Source of the DNA: Sapria himalayana
Lineage: Eukaryota > Streptophyta > Magnoliopsida > Malpighiales > Rafflesiaceae
Direction: 5' to 3'
DNA length: 64,000 nt
Assembly: GCA_029783825.1 (NCBI GenBank)
Contig: JAREIK010002966.1
Location: forward strand, 521,551-585,550
The position numbers were made by a program, and so were the translations under genes. The notes beneath the pieces are model-generated. The model saw only the letters and a list, made by a program, of their open reading frames with translations. It was not told the origin of the DNA and did not search any database. Shown here one piece after another: positions 50,391 to 60,931 of the stretch (its first letter is position 1; each line of letters begins with the position of its first letter).

Positions 50391-51410
50391 CGGAACTAAA
50401 TCATTTAAAATACAAAATTTAAAAATTAAGTCAGGTTTCAAAAATATGGCCAAACTAATATATTTGGAAACAATGTGGCATAGCCGTCATTGTGAACTGC
50501 GACCATTGCCACGCTATTAATTTTTAAAAATCATTGGTTGACATTGTTAATGTCGGCTATTGGATATATTGTAGGGATCTCATTATGCCTCTCGCCCTTG
50601 GCTTCACGCCCCTACCACTCACCCACGCCCCTCGCCTCTCGCCCCTCACCCATCACCCCTCGCCTCTCGCCCCTCACTCCTTCATGGACTCACTAGAGCT
50701 CTGTCGAGCTCCACGTCAGAGTTCCAGTGAGCTCCTTCATGGAGCTCCATCGAGCTCTAGCGAGCTCGAGGTGGAGCCCGACATGGAGCTCGACGGAGCA
50801 CCTCGAGCTCCGGGAATGAGCTCCTTTGAGCTCCTCGAGCTCCCTGGAACTCGACATGGAGCTCGAGGAGCTCCGACTAGCACCATGATAGAGCTTCCGG
50901 GAGGTCCTTCATGGAGCTCACGGAGCTCCATATAGCTCCAGCTAGCTCGAAGTGGAGCTTACTGGAGCTCAACGTGGAGCTCGATGGAGCTCCTCGAGCT
51001 CGACGAAGGAGCTCCCTAGAGCTTCTCGAGCTCCGCAAAGGAGCTCACTAGAGCTCCTCTAGCTTTAGTGTGCTCCACTTCTAGCTCGCTAGAGCTCGAC
51101 AAACCTCTAGTCAGCTCCATGAAGGAGCGAGGGGCGAGGGTCGAGGGGCGGGGGTCGAGGGGCGAGGGGAGTGGGGCGAGGGGAGTGGGCGGGGGTGGGC
51201 GGGGGTAGAGGCATAGGCGAGAGGTAGAAGCGTGGGGCGAGAGGTAAGGGGCATGGGGCGTGGGGCATGGGGCGAGGGGCATAATCGGATCCATACAATA
51301 TTTTCAATAGCCGGAATTCACAATGATGTCCAATGGCCACATTTGACAACGACAGCTTTGTCACGTTGTTTCCAAATGCACTAGTTAGGTCATATTTTTG
51401 AAACAAAATA
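50385..51410. mobile_element. Foldback element with GAGCTC-rich core
   Basis: Inverted arms of about 250-290 bp (50440-50690 and 51115-51405). Both begin GTTTCAAAAATATG..C, then carry TTTGGAAACAA.GTG, ATT.TATGGATC / GTAGGGATCTC, a CCCCTCGCC-rich tract, and CTCCTTCATGGA. Between them about 430 bp is a dense array of GAGCTC/AGCTCC words (many SacI-type palindromes). No transposase is present; open frames follow from the repeats. It interrupts the quasi-palindrome array. A solo arm of the same element is at 33535-33725. The superfamily is unknown; a MULE-type or unclassified foldback is possible. Confidence 0.8.
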
Positions 51411-51500
51411 TGTACGTATAAAACTCCACATATATGTAATATATATGTACGTATATACTCAGTATATTCATATGTATATACTGCAATATATACCTACACA
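51410..51500. repeat. Quasi-palindrome TA array, short segment
   Basis: TGTACGTATATACTCAGTATAT units continue on the far side of the foldback insertion. Confidence 0.8.
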
Positions 51501-52130
51501 CTAAATTTGATGCTATGATCACTATGAAATTAGACTAGTTTTTAAATTCTATCCCAATTTGATGCTTGCATGATGATGTCACAAGAGAAAACTGGCAAAG
51601 TAGATTAAAAAGATAACGTTGAAGGGACTGATTGACCCAGAAAAAGCTGGTCCCTTCTCTTTGTTTCTTGAAAGCGGAGTTGTTTGCTATTGCTTGTACA
51701 AGGATTCTGAAAAAATTTTAAAAAATACTTATGGAATTTGTATTTTGTAAGATCTACTTTTCTTTTCTTTCAAGATACTATATTTAAGATTCTCATCACT
51801 ACAAATAACTCTTTTTAGCCCTTGTAATTGTGTCGGATTTTGAATCCTTAACTCCAAATATTCTTGCATGAACGATTGAAACTGTGGAAGGTGGTGGTCT
51901 TGTTGTTTTACTTCTTCGAACCCTATCATCACTCATGAGTTTGTGTACCTGGACATGATGAGTTATATTTCATTACTGATTATTTGCTTACACAAAAACA
52001 AGATATGCATTCTTTGATCATTGAATTAGAATGTCTCTGTTGTTCCTGACATTTTATGATGTTAATAAGAGATTTAGAATAGATCCACTTTTTAAAATAG
52101 TTTCTCAATTCAACTAGAGATTTTTCTTAT
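51500..52130. other. Ordinary-complexity segment with a possible captured gene fragment
   Basis: Non-repetitive sequence between two quasi-palindrome arrays. On the minus strand about 51950-51729 reads MMIGFEEVKQQDHHLPQFQS, then FMQEYLELRIQNPTQLQ and GLKRVICSDENLKYSILKEK. The amino-acid use looks protein-like but the family is not recognised. It could be a captured host exon or a transposon-specific gene. Confidence 0.35.
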
Positions 52131-52375
52131 ATGTACATATAATAGAAATGTTAGTATATCTCTTATACGTACATAATGAGTATATTTGTTCATATATACA
52201 ATAGTATATACAAACTTATATACAATAAAATATACTTATATATATATATATATATCCTATAGTATATACATACATATATACTACAATATATACGTACATA
52301 TATACTTTAGCATATAATTACATATATACTACAGTATATGCATATATTTATACTATAGTATATACGTACATATAT
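52130..52375. repeat. Quasi-palindrome TA array next to CACTA C terminus
   Basis: Units such as ACAGTATATGCATATATTTA and TATACGTACATATATACT run up to the base before CACTACAAG at 52376. Confidence 0.85.
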
Positions 52376-52860
52376 CACTACAAGAAATTGTCAATTTAGC
52401 TAGGGAAATTTAGATATGGATCAATCCCTAGCTAAATAGTGAGGGATTAGCTAGGGAATAATAGGGGATTTTTGATTTTATATTGAAATAAATACTAACG
52501 ATGGAATAGTGATGGATTAGTAACAGATTGGCAACGAAAATGTCTGATTGAAAATTTTTCGTCACTAATATTTTCATAGATTTCCATGCAAAGAAAACTG
52601 AGAAATTTAGTGACGGAATTTTCTTAGCTAATTATATCGAGATAAATTCCATCGATAATATTTTCATAGATTTATACGTAAAGAAAATAGGAAATTTAGC
52701 GATGGATTTAGCGACAGATTTTCTCTATCTAATTATTTTGAGATAAATTTAGTCACTAATATTTTAGTAGATTTCCTCAGAATGAAAACTAGGTATTTAG
52801 CGACGGATTTATCGACGGATTTTTTCCTGGCTTATTATATCGAGACAAAATCCTTTGTTA
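52376..52860. repeat. CACTA C terminus and subterminal repeats
   Basis: CACTACAAGAAATT is followed by TTAGCTAGGGA, TCCCTAGCTA, and GCGA(C/T)GGATTT words in direct and inverted order. These are the presumed TnpA binding sites, shared with element D. Confidence 0.92.
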
Positions 52861-54130
52861 AATAAGTATCTGATTTTTTTTACTATTTTACATTTTATTG
52901 CAAGTGATTATTTCTTAAATTTTATTTTTCACAAAATATATCCATTTAACTAGAAATTTTCCTTAGCTATTTGCACTTGGGATAATTTTGATCTCTAATC
53001 TTTAATGATTTATATTTTTTTAATTTATTATTTATTTTAATATTTTATTTAATTTTGTTGATTAAATATTTGTCATGGTCTATAGATGAGCGATTCTTGA
53101 AAAACACATTCTTCTCATAAAATTATAAAATAGGATATTATAAATAAATAATTTATAAAATTATAATAATACAAAAGATACTTTAAGTTAATAAGGACTA
53201 AAATAACTATTTTTATGATTATAAAATTTTAGAAAAATTATACAAAAAAATTTTCTAAAATTTTTAATTTAAAAACTTAAAATTTTGTATTAAAGTAACA
53301 TAAAATAGTTAATTTTATAATTATAATAATTTTTAAGTTATTTTAAAAAATAAATGAACATACATTAAAATTTCTACTAATATAAAGGTAAAAGAATTCA
53401 TTGTATGATTAAATAGAATATATTTACAAAAATATTTGAATTGACGAATAAACTAGTAAATATTAATATTATTATAAGTATAAAAAAAATTTATGATTAT
53501 AGAAAAATCTTTAAAAAGTAATTACTACAAATTTTGAAAATCTTTAATTATAATAAAAATTTAAATTTTTTTATTAATTTTTAAAAGAAAATAAATTGAT
53601 ATTTAAAAATAAATACATAGATGTTTGCCCTTACTAAAATTTATAAGAATTAAATAATTGAGTAATATTTTTACTATTAGCTTTTGAAATTCACTCTTTA
53701 TTAAAAAAATAAATATAACTTTTTATAATTATCTTCACTTTACGTAGTTTTTAGAATTTTAAAAATTATAAATGATATCAAAAATATAAAATTTTATGCC
53801 TTTAAAATTATTTCATATTATCTTTATAAAAATAATTATGTATTCTTAAAAATTTATAACCATAAAATATATATATTTATATATTTTTTAACTAAAAAAG
53901 TATTTATAATTCTTCGGAGAGTGGCTTAAAGACCAATAATCTTTTCATGTGTGCATTGCAATAAGAAGTTTATAAATTTTGTCGCCAAGATTTCTTTTTC
54001 TACTTGGAAGGCTCTACATCTATTTTTTGAAATTATTTATATATTTATTGTTTAATTAATCTGATAATTAAAATTGCAAGGTGTTTGTTTTAAATGTGTG
54101 CTATGCTACACACATAATAACTTGTTGAAA
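52861..54130 (+). repeat. CACTA 5' leader, copy C
   Basis: AT-rich non-coding leader homologous to B (43367-44640) and inverted A (25200-26190). It is the only one of the three attached to a terminus. Confidence 0.85.
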
Positions 54131-54329
54131 ATAATTTATTAAGTAAAAAAAAGATTAGTATTTATGTTATATATATATATATATATATATATTTATTATT
54201 TAATACATTTTTTGATACTTAAAAAATAAAACATTTAGAAATTATAATACTTCTAAAACTATCATGTTGTCCAGAGACAACTCTAAGTATCTAACTAGCA
54301 TCATTTGCCTCTCTCTCTCTTGATGCGAA

Positions 54330-56359
54330 TATATCAAAAAATTATATATAAATGCAATTAACAATATGTATATCAACATATTACTATATATAAATGTATT
54401 TATCTACATCAATACCTATAAAAAGCTATATGTCTAAATATATATCATTACATGAAAAACTATATATAACTACATCTACAACATGTATAACTACATTTAT
54501 AAGTATATGGATAACTCTATGTGTGCAATCACACATGTAAATATAATTATAATAAAAATGTACAACATATATATATATAACTATATGTTTAACTATATAT
54601 GTATAATTATTTATAAATATTTGTATAACTATATAAATCTATTTATAAATATATTTAATTATATTTGTAACGATGTAAACTAATTTTATAACTATATTTA
54701 TTACTATATAAAACTATTTTTTAACTATATTATAATTTATAACTATATGTATAATTCTATATAACTATAATTCCAACAAAATATACTATTTGTATAATAA
54801 TATATAACTATAAATTATTATATCTTACTATATGTATAACTATAAAAACTGTATAAGTAACTATATTTAAATATATAATTAACTATATATATTTAATATA
54901 CTTTTTTATATATTAATATATACAAAAGTAATTTACTATATATATACCAAAACATAACTATATGCATAAATATATAAAATTATATGAAAAAATATATTTA
55001 CCGAGGTGCATAAATATAAGTTTAACTATATGTGTATCTATATATATAACCACATGTAACTATATTTATAATTTATGTTTAGATATATGTGTATACATAT
55101 ATATAAATATTTGTATAACTATATAAAACACTATATAATTAAATATAACTATAATTGTAACTATGTATACATTGATGTAAATCTATATATTTGTTTATAA
55201 CTTTGTATACTTTTATGTATAAATACTTATAACTACTTGTATTAATACACACACACACACACAATTATATGTTTTACTATTTATAACTTTTTATAACTAT
55301 ATATACTATATGTATAATAATATAAAACTATAAATAATTATATCTTACTATATGGATAACTATAAAAACTTTATACGTAACTATATTTAAATAAATAATT
55401 TACAACATATATTTAATATACATTTTTATATATTAATATATACAAATGTATTTTAATATATCGATACCTATACATTACTATATGTATAAATATATATAAT
55501 TATATGAAAAAATATATATACCTACATGTATAAATATAAGTGTAACAATATGGGTAACTATATGTATAACCACATGTAACTATATTTAAAATTACATGTA
55601 TAACAACATTCAACATTATGTTTAACTTATATGTGTATAACTATATATATATATATATATATATTCGTATAACTATATAAAACTATATAATTAAATATAA
55701 CTATATTTGTAACTATGTATACATATAAGTATACATATATCTAAATCTATATATTTGTTTATAAATTTGAATACATTTATATATAACTACATATAACTAC
55801 TTGTATGAAATATATATATATATATAACTATAAGTTTGACTTTATATAAGTATTTATAACTATATATACTATATGTATAATAATATATAACTATAAATAA
55901 TTATTTCTTACTATATGTATAACTATAAAAACTTTATACATAACTATATTTAAATATATAATTTTCAAAATATATTTACTATACATTTTTATATATTATT
56001 ATATATAAATGTATTTTACTATATCTATACATATAGATAACTATATCTATAAATATATATAATTATATGCAAAAATATATATACATACGTGTATAAATAT
56101 AAGTTTTACTATGTTTGAATACATGTATAACCACATGTAACTATATTTATAATTACATCTATAACACCATACAACATTATGTTTAACTATATGTGTATAA
56201 CTATATATAAATATTTTTATAAATATATAGAAATTTATATAAATAAATATAACTATATTTTTAACTATGTATACATATTTGTATACATATATGTAAATCT
56301 ATATATTTGTTTATAACTTTGTATACATTTATGTATAACTACATATAACTACTTGTATG

Positions 56360-56404
<45 letters not shown>

Positions 56405-56480
56405 ACTATATGTTTAACTATATATAACAATTTATAACGACATATACTATATGTATAATAAAATATAATTATAATTGGGA
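54330..56480. repeat. ~540-bp AT-rich tandem repeat (satellite-like), minus orientation
   Basis: Reverse complement of 19370-22440. The landmark ATGTATAACCACATGTAACT recurs near 55055, 55570 and 56125, and AAATATAAGT near 55010, 55540 and 56095. About four units of 530-555 bp are present. Short (CA)n and (TA)n runs occur at 55248 and 56362. Confidence 0.87.
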
Positions 56481-56743
56481 TAATACTAATTTGTTGCACT
56501 AACTTGAAATTAAATGTTAAAAGATATAATATCATTAATATGTAAGCACATAGCATTAGAGTGTCCTTTGGTCAGATATAGCATGCTATTGAAATGAGGG
56601 TCGTACGCTTACCTAATCTCACCCCTTGGGCCTCATGCTCATATATGAACTTATATTTAACAAAAGATATAATATTTGATAGTTTTGTATAGAAGAAAAT
56701 GTTTTATTCTTTTATGTAATTTCTCATTCTAACTGCATTCTCT

Positions 56744-57027
56744 GTGTGTCTTTCTCTCCCTATCTCATTCTTTATGTGTCATTCTCTTTCTCTTTTTCTT
56801 TCTATGTCACACACACACACACACTCTCTCTTGCTATTTTCTTCCTTACTTTCCTTCTTTCTTGCTTACCCTCTCTCTCTCTCACACACACACACACTCA
56901 TCTCTATCCCTCTCTCTCTCTCTCTCTCCCTCTCTCCATTTCTCTCCCTCTCTCTCTCTCTCCCCCCTTTCTCTGTCTCTCTCTCCCCCTTTCTCTTTCA
57001 CTCACTCACACACACACACACTCTCTA

Positions 57028-57065
<38 letters not shown>

Positions 57066-57085
57066 CCCATTCAACCTTTAAATTT
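56744..57085. repeat. CT/CA microsatellite leader of TPase
   Basis: About 340 bp of CT and CA dinucleotide tracts upstream of the transposase. Three overlapping Ser/Leu/His-rich open frames arise from it and are not genes. Such pyrimidine tracts are frequent in plant 5' leaders, so a promoter or leader role is plausible but unproven. Confidence 0.85.
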
Positions 57086-57357
57086 CTTTCTTTTTTGCTT
57101 TCCTTTCTTGTCCATTATAATATTTTGCTCTTTTTATCTAGTAATAGCATGATATCTATTAATCTTTGCCATGCTAAAAATTACTTTATCTATTCATGTA
57201 GATTATTGTAATGCATTACCTCGATATTCATGATATTTAATTTTTAAAAATTCATCTATAAGTAATTTTATTTAATTATTTGTATATTTTGAAGTAATTG
57301 AATGGTTAATTCAGAATAATGATTGAGCATTATTATTTGTAAATAAAACAAGACAAA

Positions 57358-60300
57358 ATGAATTTAGATTGTCAGTGTATGTATAAAAGGTTTATGAATG
57401 GAATTTTGAATAAAGATTTTTTGAGTGGGTTTGAAACTTTCATCAATTTCTATGTAGTCAATCGAGATGAATGGATAGAGAAAAAATTAAGTGTCCATGT
57501 AATCATAACAAGTGTTAGAATATCTTTTTTCATGATCTAAACACTATAAGATACAATTTGGCTAATATGGCTTTGTACAAAATTATTTTGTTTTGACTTA
57601 TCATGTAGAAAGTACAATGGCTCTGAACATTGATCGCAATGAGGTTACTGAATCATTTGCTTGTGGTGAAGAAGCATCAAACATATACCATAGAATGGTC
57701 ATGGAAGGTGCTGGTGCTGACTTCAATATAGATTACATGGATGAACCACCTAATCATGAAGATCAAAAATTTTATGAAATGCTTAAAGCTATAGATAATG
57801 AGTGGTGGCCTGATTGTAAAACACATTCGAATTGTCTCTTGTGTCTCAACTTATGAGCATTAAGTTAGAAAATTATATGTTGGAAAAATTATATGATCAG
57901 GTGACAGAACTGATGAAAGAGATTATTCCGGATAATAATTTGGTCACTAACAACTTTTAATAGTAAGAAGTTACTACGATGAATGAGTCAACTAGTGGAA
58001 AAAATTGATTGTTATATTAATCGATATATGTTATATTGGGGTGGTGATAGTGATTTAATTAGCTATTAGTTTTGTGATCATCCTCAGTTTAAGAAGGCAT
58101 CTCGTGTTGCATATATGCGACAAAAATTGAAATTTACATTTAAGAAACATATTATTTTTTTTAATTCATCGATTGTAGAGACTATATGCATCAAATGCTA
58201 CAGCAAATGATATGAAGTGGCATTCTGAGCATGAGGTTGAAGAAAAGGTAATGCATCATCCATCAGATTCACTTGCTCGGAAGCATTTTAATCATATACA
58301 TCAAGATTTTGCAGCTGAAAGTCAAAATATGAGATTTGGTTTCAGCATTGATGGATTTCATCAATTTGGGCAATCTGGACAATCGTATATAACATGGCTA
58401 GTTATAGTGACACCTTATAATTTTTTTCCGTGGTTGTCTATGAAGGAGCAATATATATTTTTGTTTATATTGGTTATAGGGCCAAAAAAATTGAAAGAAA
58501 TACTAGATATTTTCTTACAGCATTTTATAGCAGAGTTAAATCATTTGTAGGATGTTGGCGTGAATACATATGATATTTCAAAGAACCAAAATTTCTTTAT
58601 GCAGGTGGCCCTTATGTTGACGGTAAGTGATTTTTCTACATATTCAATGTTGTCTTGCTGGAGTACTATAGAATGATTCACATGCTCATATTGCATGAAA
58701 AAGTTTGATGTATTTACCCTCAAATTTATAGTAAATAGTCATTGTTTGATAAACATCATAATTTTCTACCTACGAATCATTCATTTCAAAAAAATAAAAC
58801 TATATTTCATCAAATTAAAACTGTGATGACAATTGCACCAACAACTCATTCACGAGATAATATTATAATAGTCCAATATGCAAAATATTTGGCTAGAGGA
58901 AACATAGTATTTTTTGGGACTTGCCCTATTGGAAGTCCAACTAATTCGTCATAATTTGGATATAATGCATATTGAAAAAAAATGTGTTTGAAATTGTTTT
59001 CAACACTATTCTTAATGTAGATTGAAAAACAAAAGACAATTTAAAATCAAGATGAGTTGAATGATTACTGTCAGCATCTTGAATTGAAACTGAACGAGGC
59101 AACATGAAAATTTTCTAAAGCATGTTAGACACTTGATTAGAAGGCAAAATAGAAATTGGGTGAATGAGTAAAATATTTGAATTTTCATGATGGATATGTG
59201 TCAAATATATGTAGATGCATGGATATGAAGGATCTTAAGTTATTTGGAATGAAAAGTCACGACTGTCACGTATTTATGCAGAGATTATTACTAATTGCAT
59301 TCCATGAATTACTTTCCCTAAGTGTTTGGAAGATCCTTACAGAACTTAGTTTGTTTTTCAAACAGCTAACTACAACCACAATTAAAATAGATGACATGGT
59401 GAGACTGGAGAATGACATACCACTTATTCTTTGCAAGCTTGAATGGATATTCCCACCTAGCTCTTTTGACTCAAAGGAATATTTGCTGGTCCATTTGGAA
59501 AATGAAGCAAAGATAGTACGGCCAGTGCAATATAGGTGGATGTATCCATTTGAAAGGTAAATACATAGAATTAGTTGGGTTTTATTATTTCATATATAAA
59601 GTAATATTGTAATTTAATATAATTGAAACCTAACATTATGGTGGTAGGTATCTTCGTAAGTTGAAATTGAATGTTAGAAAGAAGGCAAAAGTTGAAGGTT
59701 CAATTTGCAATGAAAATTTTGTATAAGAAGCACCATTATTTTGTTCTTATTATTTTGAGGATAATGTCAATACAAATAATAGAAATATGCCTCATAATGA
59801 TGAAGGTCATGTGATGGCAGAAGATGATTCCGAGGACAAACTATCTATCTTCAAGCACATTGGAAGAGCATTTGGAAGAACAAAGCAAAGATGTATGATA
59901 GATAAAGAGTACAAAGCAAGCCAGAGCTATGTTTTACTTAATTGTGAGGAGGTTGCACCATATTTTGAGTATGTATACACAAAATATTTGCAGGAAAATG
60001 ATCCTTCAAATAGATATTCTAATATTTTCATTTAGAATCTATGTAAAGGCACATTTGGATATGTGAAAACCAATCCCAGGTATTTTGTCAATGGATATAA
60101 ATTTCACACAATTGGGCATAGTTCTTCTAAAATAACAATGAAAAGTGGTGTATGCTTTAAAGGCTCATGTTATAGCATAGATGAGAATGATTATAATGGT
60201 CAACACATAAGTTATTGAATTGGAATATCCTGGACTTGAAAATAATATAATTGTATTATTAAAGTGTGAGTAGTTTGATTCCACATGAAATGTGGGTACA

Positions 60301-60721
60301 AAGATTCATTCGGATTATAAGCTAGTGGATGTTAACCATAAACATAGATATAATCGATATGAGTCATTTATTTTGGCAATTAAAGTCACTCAAGTATATT
60401 ATTATGCATATCCAAGTTTATCTCATGATAAGAGTGATTGGTGGGCGATTTGCAAAATAAAAGATCGTTCAAATTTTGAAGTGCTAACATCTCAAGAAAG
60501 AAGTGCAGACTTAGCTATTGCACTATAATTCCAAAAAGATGACATAAATAATATTGAGCATGTGCATGTGGATGAAGATCTAGAATATTTATGTGACTCA
60601 AATGGTGGCCTAATAGAAATTAAAGATGATCAATTTTTATCTGAAGATGAGTTGGAACTTCATCGGAATAGATGAAATGTGAGAAGATCCATTGGAGGAT
60701 GATAGTGATGCAGATGATTAA
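57358..60721 (+). pseudogene. CACTA C TPase (TNP2-like transposase), decayed
   Basis: TPase cuts and moves CACTA elements. The ATG at 57358 gives CMYKRFMNGILNKDFLSGFE (Transpos_assoc; a frame break destroys its Cys/His part). Then come YHRMVMEGAGADFNIDYMDE (about 57690) and, through more breaks, the Transposase_21 region: MKWHSEHEVEEKVMHHPSDS, FGFSIDGFHQFGQSGQSYIT and WLVIVTPYNFFPWLSM (58212-58450), VNTYDISKNQNFFMQ (58560), and FLPTNHSFQKNK and RHNLDIMHIEK (to 58980). DUF4218 reads LFGMKSHDCHVFMQRLL through VQYRWMYPFER (59240-59557). An intron follows (59558-59647), then YLRKLKLNVRKKAKVEGSIC. The DUF4216 part reads GTFGYVKTNPRYF and YKLVDVNHKHRYNRYESFIL (60050-60480). An acidic tail ends at TAA 60721. 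At least a dozen stops or shifts are present. Confidence 0.93.
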
Positions 60722-60931
60722 ACTATTATAATTGTATTATAATATTAAACTATCCAAAACTTTCTATATTTTGTAGAAATCTATTGGTGTGTTTTATTCT
60801 AAAATGTATGGCTATTCATCATAAAGGTCATTGCTGTGGTAGAGGTGGAAGTGGAACGAGTAATGGACCAAATTCATTTAGAATATTACACCATGTTGCA
60901 AATTCAGTACCATCTCATACCCACCATATTT
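60722..60931 (+). pseudogene. CACTA C TnpA 5' fragment
   Basis: Matches E from 46928 to about 47190 but lacks about 49 bp (E 47030-47078), which contain the intron acceptor and the start ATG. Remaining coding reads KGHCCGRGGSGTSNGPNSF, then ILHHVANSVPS. The match ends in the middle of that exon at about 60931, where GATA repeats start. Confidence 0.85.

Larger units (their letters stand above)
52376..60931 (+). mobile_element. CACTA element C: 5' end to TnpA start, cut by GATA array
   Basis: Begins CACTACAAGAAATTGTC, a canonical CACTA terminus. It runs through subterminal repeats, leader, ~540-bp satellite, a CT-rich leader, TPase (57358-60721) and the first part of TnpA (to 60931), all on the plus strand. 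GATA array 4 then replaces the remainder. The 3' terminus is outside the window or lost. TPase is pseudogenised. Confidence 0.9.

Noticed and set aside
50534..50935. 133-codon frame in the foldback element, plus antisense frames
   Set aside because: Arises from CCCCTCGCC and GAGCTC repeats, with no protein family recognised.
56744..57211. 155-codon Ser/Leu/His-rich frame in the CT/CA tract
   Set aside because: Dinucleotide repeats are open in several frames, and it lies in the presumed transposase leader.
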